Shown here in pieces: positions 1 to 9,002 of a stretch of DNA of 32,253 nucleotides (position 1 is the first letter of the stretch; every line of letters begins with the position of its first letter). The notes beneath the pieces were generated by a model, which was not told the origin of the DNA, ran no database searches, and saw only the letters and a program-made list of their open reading frames with translations. Location of the stretch: contig PMFA01000013.1 of assembly GCA_003155915.1 (NCBI GenBank), forward strand, positions 1-32,253, written 5' to 3'. This stretch comes from Acidimicrobiaceae bacterium (GTDB taxonomy: Bacteria; Actinomycetota; Acidimicrobiia; Acidimicrobiales; RAAP-2). The position numbers were made by a program, and so were the translations under genes.

Positions 1-41
1 AAATGGGACACACGCTCTAAGGCCTCGCCCGGTTCGAGATC

Positions 42-1274
42 TCAGGTAACGGCGTTGCGCACGGCGTAGCGCTGGTCCCGGAAGGACTCAGTTTCCATGA
101 CGCCAGCGATCCGCTCGACGGCGTCAAAGACGTCGACGAAGCGCAGGTAGAGCGGCGTGAAGCCGAAGCGACAGATATCCGGCGCCCGGAAGTCACCGAT
201 GACCCGATTCTCGATGAGCGCCTGAATGATGGCGTAGCCCTCGGGGTGGCGAAGCGCCACTTGGCTGCCTCGCTTGGCGTGTTCGAGCGGCGTCACGACG
301 TCAAAGACGCCGGGCAGTCGTTCTTCGACAAGTTGTATGAAAAGGTCGGTCAGGGCCAGGCTCTTGGCCCGAACGTCCCCCATCGACGCGCGCTCCCACA
401 CGTCAAGCGCTCCGTCGAGGGCCGCAAGGGCGACAATCGACGGCGACGAGGTGACGAAGGCCTGCATGCCCTCGGCTGGCTCGTACGTCAATTCGAAATC
501 GAACGGTCGCGCGTGTCCGAGCCAGCCCGGCAAGGGATTGCGGAGCTTTCCCTGCCACGACTTTCGCACGTAGAGAAAGGCCGGGGCGCCCGGACCACCA
601 TTCAGATACTTGTACCCGCAGCCGGCGGCGAAGTCGACGTCGGCCGCGGTCACGTCGAGCGGTACGGCCCCGGCGGAGTGCGCGAAGTCCCAAAGCATCA
701 GAGCGCCGGCCGCGTGCACCTTTTCGGTGATGGTGGCCATGTCGAGTGCCTCGCCGCTGCGGTAGTCGACCTGGGTCAGTTCGACCAGGGCCACGTCGTC
801 GTTGAGCTCCTCGTCCAGGCGGTCCCGGTCGATGGTCTTCATCGTCACCGACCGGCCGGCTCGCTCGCACATCGCTTCGATGATGTAGATGTCGGAGTGG
901 AAGTTTGCCGCGTCGGTTAGGACAACGTGTCGCTCGGGGCGCTGTTCGAGCGCGGCGCCAATCAATTTGGCGATCAGGAAGGTCAGGGTGTCGGCGACGA
1001 GCACCTCGCCCGGTTGGGCGCCGATCAGCGGCGCAATCCGGTCGCCCAGCCTCGTGGGCGCGGCCATCCAACCGGCGTCGTTCCAACTGCGCACCAGTCC
1101 TCGACCCCACTCGGTGTCCAAGACCTCGTTGACGCGTCGTCGAACGGACGACGACACGGGCCCGAGGGAGTTGCCGTCGAGGTAGATCTCGCCCTCGTTG
1201 AGGGTGAACTCCTGGCGAAGGGGGGCCAGAACGTCGTCGTCGTCCAACTTCTGGCAGTCGTCGCGGGTTATCAC
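42..1274 (-). CDS. kynU: Kynureninase
   Basis: PLP-dependent hydrolase that cleaves L-kynurenine to anthranilate and alanine (or 3-hydroxykynurenine to 3-hydroxyanthranilate) in tryptophan catabolism. It is 410 residues, the usual length for the family. Visible signatures are the N-terminal YLDGNSLGP (residues 31-39), the Asp of LWDFAHS (Asp196) that contacts the PLP ring nitrogen, and the Schiff-base lysine in CGYKYLNGGPG (Lys222). The start is GTG, and GTGA overlaps the stop of the upstream dioxygenase gene, so the two are translationally coupled. No arylformamidase gene lies in the window; it may lie beyond the left edge or the step may be met elsewhere. Family assignment is firm; which of the two substrates is preferred cannot be read from sequence. 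Confidence 0.95.
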   Translation of the reverse strand: MITRDDCQKLDDDDVLAPLRQEFTLNEGEIYLDGNSLGPVSSSVRRRVNEVLDTEWGRGLVRSWNDAGWMAAPTRLGDRIAPLIGAQPGEVLVADTLTFLIAKLIGAALEQRPERHVVLTDAANFHSDIYIIEAMCERAGRSVTMKTIDRDRLDEELNDDVALVELTQVDYRSGEALDMATITEKVHAAGALMLWDFAHSAGAVPLDVTAADVDFAAGCGYKYLNGGPGAPAFLYVRKSWQGKLRNPLPGWLGHARPFDFELTYEPAEGMQAFVTSSPSIVALAALDGALDVWERASMGDVRAKSLALTDLFIQLVEERLPGVFDVVTPLEHAKRGSQVALRHPEGYAIIQALIENRVIGDFRAPDICRFGFTPLYLRFVDVFDAVERIAGVMETESFRDQRYAVRNAVT

Positions 1275-2026
1275 AGGACGGACCGAACTTCCCAGAGCGC
1301 TGGGTAGAGGCGCTGGGACAACGTCGTGTCGAGATAGGCCATGCCCTCGCTCCCGCCGGTGCCCGGGCGCCGACCGATCTGTCGTCCGGCCATCAACATG
1401 TGTTGGTGTCGCCAGACGGCCAATCGCTCGTCGTGGTCCATCAAGAGTTCGGCCACCGCGTGCAGAGCACTCAAGGCCGGATCGTCGTGCGACAGGTAGA
1501 GCGCTCGAAGGACGTCCAAGAGGTCATCGTTCGCGGCGCCGACCGTCGTTCGCAGCGAGTGCTCGAAGCCCGACCACACGGAGGGAACCGCGGCCATCTC
1601 CTTCAACCAGGCGCGCTGGTCGTCGTCAAAGATCTCGAAGCTCAGCATCGCCTGTTTCCCGGCGCCGCTGAGAAACTCGATCGCGCGGAACTGGAAGGAC
1701 TGGAATCCCGATGCCGGGTCGAGCGGGTCGCGAAAACGCAGAAATCCCTCGGGCGACATGGACTCCAGCAACTGAAGGTGCGTAAGCAAGAGATCCTCGA
1801 TCGAGACCGTCCGGCGCAGGTGCGCGACGGCGAGCCAGGGGCGATTCGCGTGCAGTTCCTGGGCGCAGCGGCGCAGTTCGTCCACGATCACCTTGAACCA
1901 GAGCTCGTAGGACTGGTGGACCACGATGAAGAGCAGCTCGTCGGGGGCGTCCTCGCTCAGCGGGATCTGCAGTTTCAAGAGGTCGTTGATTCGAAGGTAC
2001 GTCGAGTAGTCGGTGCCTTTACTCAC
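1271..2026 (-). CDS. kynA: Tryptophan 2,3-dioxygenase
   Basis: Heme enzyme that opens the indole ring of L-tryptophan to give N-formylkynurenine, the first step of the kynurenine pathway. At 251 residues it is at the short end of the bacterial family. The N-terminal VVHQSYELWFK (His37, the distal-pocket histidine region) and the C-terminal WRHQHMLMAGR with the likely proximal heme ligand His209 are present. They are followed by IGRRPGTGGSEGMAYL, the substrate-carboxylate loop. Start is GTG at 2026, six bases after a TAGTGT hexamer, which suggests a leaderless mRNA. Its last codon overlaps kynureninase by four bases, so the pair forms an operon converting tryptophan towards anthranilate. Confidence 0.95.
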   Translation of the reverse strand: MSKGTDYSTYLRINDLLKLQIPLSEDAPDELLFIVVHQSYELWFKVIVDELRRCAQELHANRPWLAVAHLRRTVSIEDLLLTHLQLLESMSPEGFLRFRDPLDPASGFQSFQFRAIEFLSGAGKQAMLSFEIFDDDQRAWLKEMAAVPSVWSGFEHSLRTTVGAANDDLLDVLRALYLSHDDPALSALHAVAELLMDHDERLAVWRHQHMLMAGRQIGRRPGTGGSEGMAYLDTTLSQRLYPALWEVRSVL

Positions 2027-2032
2027 GGGTCC

Positions 2033-2038
2033 ACACTA
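2033..2038 (-). promoter_or_regulatory. Leaderless -10 element of kynA
   Basis: On the minus strand TAGTGT is followed by six bases and then the GTG start of kynA. The same TANNNT-N6-start layout recurs at many genes of this window, which supports transcription starting at the start codon. Confidence 0.6.
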
Positions 2039-2062
2039 GAACCGCCCTCAGGGACCCTCGCT

Positions 2063-3742
2063 TCAAGAACGCGTGATCGGCTTGTAGCGAATCCGATGCG
2101 GTTGGTCGGCGTCGGTGCCGAGGCGCTTATGACGTTCGACCTCGTAGTCCGAGAAGTTCCCTTCGAACCACCGCACGACCGCGTCGCCTTCGAAGGCGAG
2201 CACGTGGGTAGCGATCCGGTCCAGGAACCAGCGGTCGTGGCTAATGACGACCGCGCAACCCGGGAACGTCAAGAGTCCGTCTTCGAGCGCGCGCAACGTG
2301 TCCACGTCGAGGTCGTTCGTCGGTTCGTCGAGGAGGAGCACGTTGCCGCCACTGCGCAGCACCTTGGCCAACTGGACCCGATTGCGCTCACCGCCCGAGA
2401 TCTCGCCCACTTTCTTCTGCTGGTCGCTGCCCTTGAAACCGAAGCTCGCGACGTAGGCGCGGGCGTGGATCTCGCGGTTGCCGACCACCATCTGTTCTTG
2501 ACCCTCGCTGATCTCGTCAAAGACCGTGGCGTCGGGGTTGAGATTGTCGCGCGACTGGTCCACGTAGGCGAAGACGACGGTACTGCCGACCTCGAAGCTC
2601 CCGGCGTCAGGCTTCTCCTGCCCGAGCATCATGCGAAAGAGCGTCGTCTTTCCCGCCCCATTCGCCCCGATGACCCCGACGATTCCGCCCGGCGGCAACA
2701 AGAAGGTCAGATTCTCGATCAAGAGCCGGTCGTCGAATCCTTTGGTGACGTCGCGCGCGTTGACGACGACGTCACCCAAACGCGGACCGGGCGGGATCGC
2801 GATCTCGAGCCGATCGGCCCGACGTTCGGTGGACTCGGACTCCGCGACCAGTTCGTTGAAGGCACTGAGTCGAGCCTTGCCTTTGCTCTGTCGCGCGCGC
2901 GGCGACATCCGGATCCACTCCAACTCTCGTTCGAGCGCCGCCTGACGGACCTTGTCCGACTTCTCTTCCTGGGCGAGTCGGGCCTGTTTCTGCTCGAGCC
3001 ACGAGGAGTAGTTGCCCTCCCAAGGGATACCGTGACCGCGGTCCAGCTCCAGGATCCACGACGCGGCGTTGTCCAAGAAGTAGCGGTCGTGGGTGATCGC
3101 GACGACCGTGCCGCTGTAGTCCTGAAGGGTCCGCTCGAGCCACGCGACGGACTCGGCGTCTAAGTGGTTCGTTGGTTCGTCGAGCAACAAGAGGTCGGGT
3201 TTCGAGAGAAGGAGTCGACAAAGCGCGACGCGTCGGCGTTCTCCACCGGATAAGACCGTCACGTCCGCGTCGGGCGGGGGCAGTCGCAACGCGTCCATCG
3301 CAATCTCGAGGGTTCGTTCGAGGTCCCAGGCGTTGGCGGCGTCGATCTTGGTCTGGAGATCGGACTGTTCACTGAGCAGCGCGTCGAAATCGGCGTCGGG
3401 GTTCCCCATCGCGGCACAGACTTCGTTGAAGCGGATCAGCAGATCTCGCTGTTCGCCGATACCGTCGGCGACGTTGCCCACGACGTCTTTCGTGGGATCG
3501 AGCTGCGGCTCTTGTGAGAGGTAGCCGACGCTGAAGCCCGGGGTCAGTCGCGCCTCGCCGCTGAATCCGTCGTCGAGGCCGGCCATGATGCGCAGCAGGG
3601 ACGACTTGCCTGATCCGTTGGCGCCGATGACGCCGATTTTCGCTCCCGGATAGAACGAAAGATTGATGCCGCGCAGGACCTCTCGATCCGGCGGGTAGAA
3701 CCGGCGGAGGTCTCGCATGGTGAAGATGAACTGAGCAACCAT
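2063..3742 (-). CDS. ettA: Energy-dependent translational throttle protein EttA (ABC-F)
   Basis: Soluble ABC-F ATPase that binds the ribosomal E site and gates entry into elongation according to energy state. From the chosen ATG it has about 559 residues, the usual EttA size. It has two ABC cassettes without membrane domains: Walker [10 protein letters not shown] then [13 protein letters not shown] and [11 protein letters not shown] in the first, GANGAGKTT then [13 protein letters not shown] and [11 protein letters not shown] in the second. The charged arm and linker lie between them. The ATG at 3742 ([12 protein letters not shown]) matches how EttA proteins begin; an in-frame GTG 33 bases further upstream gives an extension I regard as untranslated. 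A near-miss hexamer CACACT sits seven bases before this ATG. It is divergent from the MFS exporter and there is no sign of co-regulation. Confidence 0.93.
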   Translation of the reverse strand: MVAQFIFTMRDLRRFYPPDREVLRGINLSFYPGAKIGVIGANGSGKSSLLRIMAGLDDGFSGEARLTPGFSVGYLSQEPQLDPTKDVVGNVADGIGEQRDLLIRFNEVCAAMGNPDADFDALLSEQSDLQTKIDAANAWDLERTLEIAMDALRLPPPDADVTVLSGGERRRVALCRLLLSKPDLLLLDEPTNHLDAESVAWLERTLQDYSGTVVAITHDRYFLDNAASWILELDRGHGIPWEGNYSSWLEQKQARLAQEEKSDKVRQAALERELEWIRMSPRARQSKGKARLSAFNELVAESESTERRADRLEIAIPPGPRLGDVVVNARDVTKGFDDRLLIENLTFLLPPGGIVGVIGANGAGKTTLFRMMLGQEKPDAGSFEVGSTVVFAYVDQSRDNLNPDATVFDEISEGQEQMVVGNREIHARAYVASFGFKGSDQQKKVGEISGGERNRVQLAKVLRSGGNVLLLDEPTNDLDVDTLRALEDGLLTFPGCAVVISHDRWFLDRIATHVLAFEGDAVVRWFEGNFSDYEVERHKRLGTDADQPHRIRYKPITRS

Positions 3743-3811
3743 GTCATCAAGTGTGGCCGAAATCGCGCACGCCACGAAAATCGCACGTCATTAAATCTAA
3801 GAGGCCACTAT

Positions 3812-3817
3812 TACAAT
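3812..3817 (+). promoter_or_regulatory. Leaderless -10 element of the MFS gene
   Basis: TACAAT (five of six matches to TATAAT) ends six bases before the ATG at 3824, placing the predicted transcription start at the start codon. Confidence 0.6.
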
Positions 3818-3823
3818 CGGAAA

Positions 3824-5311
3824 ATGTCCGACATCTCCCTCGACGTCGCCTCGACGGATCGGCACGCGCCCGACTGGTTGATCCTCTGTATTGCCTGTAT
3901 CGCGCAGTTCATGGTCGTCTTGGACGTCTCGATCGTGAACGTCGCCCTGCCGCGCATGGGTCACGATCTGCACTTCACGCAGAGCAGTGCCCAATGGGTG
4001 GTGAACGCCTACGTACTAACGTTCGCGGGGTTCTTGCTCTTGGGCGGACGGGCCTGTGACTTCTTCGGACGACGCAAGGTCTACATCACCGGCATCATCC
4101 TCTTCACGCTCGCGAGCATCGGCGCCGGCGTCGCACAAACCGGCACGCAGATGATCACGATCCGCGCGATCCAGGGAATCGGTGGCGCCATCCTCTCGCC
4201 CGCCACGCTCACCATCATCGTCACGACCTTTCACGGACCACGCCTGCCCAAGGCCATCGGCGCCTGGAGCGCAGTCGCCGGGGCGGGCGGCGCCGTCGGT
4301 GGTCTCTTGGGCGGAATCTTGACCGGATGGGCGTCGTGGCGCTGGGTCTTCTTCATCAACGTGCCCTTCGGTATCGTCGCGGGCACCGTCGCCGTGATGT
4401 ACCTGCGTGAGATGCGCAACCGCGACGCCACCACCAAGCTCGACGTCACCGGATCAGTGCTCGTCACGGGGGGTCTCGCGGCGGCGATCTACGCGGTGGT
4501 GAATACGACGACGCACAGCTGGACGTCCTCCACGACGCTCGAATGGCTCTTCTTGGGATTGGCTCTGCTGGCGGCGTTCATATTCTGGGAAGCGAAAGTG
4601 GCGTCGCATCCGCTCGTGCCGTTCAAGATTTTCAGATCCCGACCGCTCACGACGGCGAATCTCATGATGTTCCTCATTGGCGGCACGTTCTTCGCCATGT
4701 GGTACTTCTTGACCTACTACTTCCAGGGTGTCCTCGGTTACGGACCCGTGAAGGCCGGCTTCGCCTTCTTTCCGATGGCCCTCGCCATCATCGTGGGCGC
4801 CCAGATCTCGTCGCGACTCCTTTCGAGGACGGGAGTACGACCGCTGCTACAAATCGGCGCCGTGCTCGGAGCCCTCGGTTTCCTTTGGATCTCGCTCATC
4901 AAGCCCGCCGACTCCTACGCGGGACACATTCTGGTGCCGTCATTCATCTGCGCCTTCGCGATGGGCCTGCTCTTTGCGCCGCTCGCGACGGCCGCGACTT
5001 CGGGCGTTGATCGATCCGACGCCGGTCTCGCCTCGGGCATTCTCAATACCGCGCGACAGGTCGGCGGTTCGCTCGCGCTCGCGATCCTCGCCACGGTCGC
5101 GACTGACGTGAAGAACCACGCAATCGCCACTACCTCTCAAGCGGCGGCCTACACCTCGGGCTACGACCGCGTCTTCCAGATTTCCGCCCTCGTCACCGTC
5201 GTCGCGTTCTTCGTGTCCTTTGCACTACCTCGAAACACCGGTCGCGCGCTCGCTGCCCCGAGCGCGACGTCGCCCGAAGTCGCATCCCCGTTACCTCTAG
5301 AACCCGCTTAG
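3824..5311 (+). CDS. MFS multidrug exporter, DHA2 (EmrB/QacA-type) family
   Basis: Inner-membrane proton-coupled exporter of 495 residues, the length expected for a 14-helix DHA2 transporter. The protein starts its first helix after about 20 residues (WLILCIACIAQFMVVLDVSIVNVALP). The D-V-S-I-V-N-V-A-L-P stretch is motif D1 of the DHA2 family, and GGRACDFFGRRKVY between helices 2 and 3 is motif A. The motif C region in helix 5 (GAWSAVAGAGGAVGGLLGG) is also clear. Substrate cannot be told from sequence; drugs, dyes or a secreted metabolite are all possible. Start ATG follows a TACAAT box by six bases. No TetR or MarR repressor is adjacent. It runs convergently toward psuK with a 120-bp gap in which I see no strong terminator. 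Confidence 0.9.
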   Translation: MSDISLDVASTDRHAPDWLILCIACIAQFMVVLDVSIVNVALPRMGHDLHFTQSSAQWVVNAYVLTFAGFLLLGGRACDFFGRRKVYITGIILFTLASIGAGVAQTGTQMITIRAIQGIGGAILSPATLTIIVTTFHGPRLPKAIGAWSAVAGAGGAVGGLLGGILTGWASWRWVFFINVPFGIVAGTVAVMYLREMRNRDATTKLDVTGSVLVTGGLAAAIYAVVNTTTHSWTSSTTLEWLFLGLALLAAFIFWEAKVASHPLVPFKIFRSRPLTTANLMMFLIGGTFFAMWYFLTYYFQGVLGYGPVKAGFAFFPMALAIIVGAQISSRLLSRTGVRPLLQIGAVLGALGFLWISLIKPADSYAGHILVPSFICAFAMGLLFAPLATAATSGVDRSDAGLASGILNTARQVGGSLALAILATVATDVKNHAIATTSQAAAYTSGYDRVFQISALVTVVAFFVSFALPRNTGRALAAPSATSPEVASPLPLEPA

Positions 5312-5431
5312 TTTGTAGCCCTTATTCGGTACCGATCTCGACGGAGATCCTCTCGATGTTCGCGTACCTCGTCACAATTGCCGTAGTTGCCGGACGTATC
5401 GGACGCGTGCGCGCGCCGCTGACGGGAAAAC

Positions 5432-6325
5432 CTATAGGCGCGATTGGCCTCGCGAACCGAGTCCCTTGACGACGAGTGACGCAGCCGACATCGCAGCTTC
5501 GAGCGCTTCGTCCACTGAACCTTGGCGCAGGCGAACTGCCAAATAGGCACCCGTGGCGGCGTCACCGGCGCCCGTCGTGTCGACGACCTCGTCACTCAAT
5601 GTGGTCACGTCGTAATCGACGCCGTCGCGGCGAGCTCGAGCACCGTGTTCGCCTCGTGTGACAATGACTTCGATGAATTCGCGTGACAACCGATCGATCG
5701 CGTCATCCACGTCCACCCCGCCGCTCAGGGCCACGGCCTCTTCTTCGTTGGCGAACAACATGCTCGCTCCACGGGCGACCTCCATGAAGACTGCCGGCGT
5801 TGTCGCGATGAGCGGTGCGACGGAACAGACATCGACCGACGTAGAACATCCCAACTCGTTAGCCCGCGCGAGTGCGCCGCGACCGACGTCGGCCGTCAAG
5901 GGATCGAGCAAGGTATAGCCGGACACGTGGAGATGATCGAACGGTCCCTCGAGAATGTCAAGAACGTGCTCTAGACGAAGCTTGGAATTCGCACCCCGGT
6001 CAGTCATCATGGCGCGTTGGCCCGTAACGTCCACGACGGCAACGACCACGCCCGTCGCCTCGTCGACGCGTTCGAGCGAGACGTCGACGCCGGCGCGGCG
6101 AAGTGTCACTTCGAAGAGTTGTGCCGCGGGGTCGTCCCCGCACGCCCCGACGTACTTGACGTGATGACCCGCACGAGCAAGCGCCTCGGCCACGTTCGCC
6201 GCAGCGCCCCCGCGAGTGAGTCGCACCCGCGATGGCGTATCGCTGGTCGGCGCTATCTCGATATCTGGCTTCACGACGACGTCGAGCATCACGTCGCCGA
6301 CCACCACGACGTCGCGAAAGCTCAC
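5432..6325 (-). CDS. psuK: PfkB-family sugar kinase, probable pseudouridine kinase
   Basis: Ribokinase-fold kinase of 297 residues, predicted to phosphorylate pseudouridine to pseudouridine 5'-phosphate. The N-terminal PfkB signature RGGAAANVAEALARAGH and the C-terminal ATP and catalytic-base motif DTTGAGDAATGAYLA are present; the Asp of GAGD is the expected base. Substrate is inferred from its position: its GTG start overlaps the stop of the pseudouridine-5'-phosphate glycosidase gene (GTGA), so both are made from one message and form the two steps of pseudouridine breakdown. A ribokinase or other nucleoside kinase would look similar, so the specific name rests on context. Confidence 0.82.
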   Translation of the reverse strand: MSFRDVVVVGDVMLDVVVKPDIEIAPTSDTPSRVRLTRGGAAANVAEALARAGHHVKYVGACGDDPAAQLFEVTLRRAGVDVSLERVDEATGVVVAVVDVTGQRAMMTDRGANSKLRLEHVLDILEGPFDHLHVSGYTLLDPLTADVGRGALARANELGCSTSVDVCSVAPLIATTPAVFMEVARGASMLFANEEEAVALSGGVDVDDAIDRLSREFIEVIVTRGEHGARARRDGVDYDVTTLSDEVVDTTGAGDAATGAYLAVRLRQGSVDEALEAAMSAASLVVKGLGSRGQSRL

Positions 6326-7251
6326 ACCCGTGCCTTGGCGATCTCCGCGCTGATTCTTCCGGCCAGCCCGGCGTTCGCCACGACCAGTTCACGATTCACT
6401 TCAACGCTGGCGCCGGCGGTATAGCGCGCGAACTCAGCCAGCAGGACCGGCGTCACCTCTTTGCCACTCACGCCCAGAGCCTTGGCCCGTTCGAGCGCAC
6501 TCGCGAGCGCCCGGTCGTGCAATTCGACGGAGAGTTCGCTCTTAGGGTCGATCGGATTCGCGACGAGAAAGCCAGTCGCCGACAGGTCACAGTGCGCGAG
6601 AAACGCCGCGGCCGCTTCCTTCTCGTCCGAGAGCATCCAGTCCAACGAAAATCCACTTTCACTTTGATAGAAACCGGGAAATTTATCCGTTCGAAAACCG
6701 GCCACCGGGACACCGAGGGTGTCGAGGCGCTCGAGCGTCGCACCGATGTCCAGGATTGACTTCACTCCGGAGGCCACCACTAAGACCTGATTGCGCGAGA
6801 GCGCGGTGAGGTCGGCCGATTCATCGAAACTGTCGCGTACGTCGCGGTGCACTCCCCCGAGACCGCCCGTCGCCATGACTTCGATACCAACGCGCCTCGC
6901 CACGCTGATCGTCCCGGCAACTGTCGTCGCCCCGTCGTCGTGGGTCGCGAGCGCGAGACCGAGGTCGCGGGCCGACAACTTTTTCGCGTGACGAGCCGGG
7001 TCGGCCAATATTCGCAGTTGCTGTGCGCTTAGACCGACAATGACCCGACCGTCGAGCACGCCGATCGTCGCCGGTACCGAGCCGGCGTCGCGCACGGCGG
7101 ACTCGCACTCTTCGGCGACCTCCAGATTCACGGGGGCGGGAAGACCTTGCACGACGATCGTCGTCTCCAGCGCCACGATGTTTCGACCCTTCTCGAGAGT
7201 CTGGGCCACTTCGTCGTTGATCACGACCGAGGAGTTACGAAAGTTAGTCAC
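6322..7251 (-). CDS. psuG: Pseudouridine-5'-phosphate glycosidase
   Basis: Splits the C-C glycosidic bond of pseudouridine 5'-phosphate into uracil and ribose 5-phosphate (reversible). The family pattern is clear. VALETTIVVQGLPAPVNLEVA near the N-terminus holds the catalytic Glu, GLSAQQL and the DLGLALA segment lie in the middle, a glycine-rich VMATGGLGGVHR follows, then GVKSILDIGATLERL and GFRTDKFPGFY. From the GTG at 7251 it has about 309 residues, the usual size. The frame stays open upstream to 7296, but that would run into the divergent cytidine deaminase gene. A TACACT hexamer nine bases before the GTG fits a very short leader. It forms an operon with psuK and is divergent from cdd, so pseudouridine degradation is next to nucleoside salvage. 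Confidence 0.93.
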   Translation of the reverse strand: MTNFRNSSVVINDEVAQTLEKGRNIVALETTIVVQGLPAPVNLEVAEECESAVRDAGSVPATIGVLDGRVIVGLSAQQLRILADPARHAKKLSARDLGLALATHDDGATTVAGTISVARRVGIEVMATGGLGGVHRDVRDSFDESADLTALSRNQVLVVASGVKSILDIGATLERLDTLGVPVAGFRTDKFPGFYQSESGFSLDWMLSDEKEAAAAFLAHCDLSATGFLVANPIDPKSELSVELHDRALASALERAKALGVSGKEVTPVLLAEFARYTAGASVEVNRELVVANAGLAGRISAEIAKARV

Positions 7252-7260
7252 GCATTGCGA

Positions 7261-7270
7261 AGTGTAATGT
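7261..7270. promoter_or_regulatory. Overlapping divergent -10 elements of psuG and cdd
   Basis: The ten bases AGTGTAATGT contain TAATGT on the plus strand (7265-7270), six bases before the cdd GTG, and TACACT on the minus strand (7266 down to 7261), nine bases before the psuG GTG. The two boxes share the central TA, so one site would fire in both directions. Confidence 0.55.
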
Positions 7271-7276
7271 CTGACC

Positions 7277-7696
7277 GTGAGTTCATCGACGGCCATCCCT
7301 TGGAATGAGCTGCGTGAACAGGCCCGTCACGCTACCGCCACGTCGTACGCACCGTATTCGCATGTCACCGTCGGCGCGTGCGCCATTACCACCGACGGAC
7401 GCTTCGTCGTCGGTGCGAACGTCGAGAACGCGAGCTACGGCCTGACGCTGTGCGCCGAATGTTCGTTGGTGTCAGACCTCGCGCGCGTGGGCGGAGGTCG
7501 TCTTCGAGCCATCTCGATCGTCGCGGGCGACGCGAAGCCCATCGCCCCGTGCGGTCGGTGTCGTCAAGTGCTTTTCGAGCACGGGGGCAACGAACTGTTG
7601 GTTGACGCCGGCGATGGCGTCGACCCGACACCGCTTCGCGAACTCCTTCCCGGCGCCTTCGGTCCGGCAGATTTGGACGTGCGCAAGAGTCAGTGA
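7277..7696 (+). CDS. cdd: Cytidine deaminase
   Basis: Zinc enzyme that deaminates cytidine and deoxycytidine to uridine and deoxyuridine. At 139 residues it is of the short, tetrameric class. It has NVENASYGLTLCAECS, with the first zinc Cys and catalytic Glu in CAE, and PCGRCRQVL, with the two further zinc cysteines. Start is GTG, six bases after TAATGT, and its end overlaps the GTG of deoA (GTGA). The order cdd-deoA followed by add matches the nucleoside salvage locus known from mycobacteria. Confidence 0.95.
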   Translation: MSSSTAIPWNELREQARHATATSYAPYSHVTVGACAITTDGRFVVGANVENASYGLTLCAECSLVSDLARVGGGRLRAISIVAGDAKPIAPCGRCRQVLFEHGGNELLVDAGDGVDPTPLRELLPGAFGPADLDVRKSQ

Positions 7697-8973
7697 GTTA
7701 CTTCTCCGCAGTCGACATCATCACTACGAAACGTGACGACGGCGTCCTGAGCGACGACGCCATCACCTGGGTCCTCGACGCCTACGTACGTGGCGACCTC
7801 GCCGAAGAGCAGATGTCCGCGCTCTTGATGGCGATTTTCTTCAACGGACTGAGTGAGCGGGAGTTGAACACCTGGACCGACCGAATGATCGAGTCCGGTG
7901 AGCGCCTCGAACTAGGAAATCTCACGCGACCGACCGTCGACAAGCATTCGACCGGCGGAGTGGGTGACAAGATCTCACTCATCCTCGCGCCCCTCGTGGC
8001 GGCCTGCGGCGCCGCGGTCCCCCAGCTTTCCGGTCGCGGCCTCGGACATACGGGAGGGACGCTCGACAAACTCGAGTCGATCCCCGGTTGGCGCGCGTTT
8101 CTCTCGAACGACGAGATCCGCGAACAACTGGACTCGGTAGGCGCCGTGATCTGTGCCGCGGGCCAAGGACTGGCCCCGGTCGATCGCAAGCTCTACTCGC
8201 TTCGCGACGTGACCGCGACCGTAGCCTCGATTCCGCTCATCGCATCGTCGATCATGTCCAAGAAGATCGCCGAGGGAACGCACGCTCTGGTTCTCGACGT
8301 GAAAGTCGGGCGGGGCGCCTTCATCAAGAACTTGGAACAGGCGCGCGAACTCGCTTCCACGATGGTTGGTTTGGGTGTCAGTCACGGCGTGGCGACCGTC
8401 GCGCAACTCACGTCAATGGATGCTCCGCTCGGACGCGCCATCGGAAACGCGCTCGAGGTCACCGAGTCGGTGGACGTCCTTCAAGGAAAAGGTCCGAGTG
8501 ACGTCCGCGAGTTGACCCTCGCACTCGCGCGGATCATGGTCGAACTCGTCGGCCTCGACGTCGATCCCGAAACGAAACTGGACGACGGATCGGGCTACGA
8601 AGTCTATGAACGAATGATCCGCGCGCAAGGTGGCGATCCCGACGCGACGCTCCCGATCGCTTCGTGTCGCGAGGAGGTGGTGAGCGTCGAGGACGGTGTC
8701 GTTCACTCGATTGACGCGCTGGAGGTGGGCATCGCGGCGTGGCGACTCGGGGCGGGACGTGCTCGAAAAGAGGACCCGGTGAGCGCGGCCGCCGGCGTCG
8801 TGTGTCTGATTCGTGAAGGCGACGCGATCATCAAGGGCCAACCGATGTTCGAACTCCACGCCGACGATGAGACGCATCTCCAACAGGGGCGCGACGCCAT
8901 CGCGAACGCCGTCGTCGTAGGTGAACGTCCGGTGAACACCGAAGCCTTGCTGCTGGAACGTATCACCAACTAG
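7693..8973 (+). CDS. deoA: Thymidine / pyrimidine-nucleoside phosphorylase
   Basis: Phosphorolyses thymidine, deoxyuridine and possibly uridine to the free base and (deoxy)ribose 1-phosphate. It is 426 residues, as in the family. The signature KHSTGGVGDKISL (phosphate binding), the glycine-rich SGRGLGHTGGTLDKLESIPG and the SIMSKKIAEG motif are all present. The C-terminal all-beta domain includes the GVVCLIREGDAIIKGQPM stretch. GTG start overlaps the stop of cdd, giving translational coupling. The deoxyribose 1-phosphate it makes feeds the mutase and aldolase encoded on the opposite strand nearby. Confidence 0.95.
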   Translation: MSYFSAVDIITTKRDDGVLSDDAITWVLDAYVRGDLAEEQMSALLMAIFFNGLSERELNTWTDRMIESGERLELGNLTRPTVDKHSTGGVGDKISLILAPLVAACGAAVPQLSGRGLGHTGGTLDKLESIPGWRAFLSNDEIREQLDSVGAVICAAGQGLAPVDRKLYSLRDVTATVASIPLIASSIMSKKIAEGTHALVLDVKVGRGAFIKNLEQARELASTMVGLGVSHGVATVAQLTSMDAPLGRAIGNALEVTESVDVLQGKGPSDVRELTLALARIMVELVGLDVDPETKLDDGSGYEVYERMIRAQGGDPDATLPIASCREEVVSVEDGVVHSIDALEVGIAAWRLGAGRARKEDPVSAAAGVVCLIREGDAIIKGQPMFELHADDETHLQQGRDAIANAVVVGERPVNTEALLLERITN

Positions 8974-8990
8974 TCCACAGGCCTGTTGAC

Positions 8991-8996
8991 TAACCT
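8991..8996 (+). promoter_or_regulatory. Leaderless -10 element of add
   Basis: TAACCT lies exactly six bases before the ATG of add, in the 29-bp gap after deoA, so add can be transcribed by itself even though it follows deoA closely. Confidence 0.5.
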
Positions 8997-9002
8997 CTCT
9001 CT

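Noticed and set aside
1400-3163. A 587-codon plus-strand open frame.
   Set aside because: It lies antisense to the certain kynA and ettA genes, has no recognisable domain and shows the Arg/Val/Asp-rich composition of a shadow frame in GC-rich DNA.
3743-3775. An upstream GTG start for ettA.
   Set aside because: The extra 11 residues are not part of EttA proteins as known, and there is no ribosome binding site or hexamer at the right distance.
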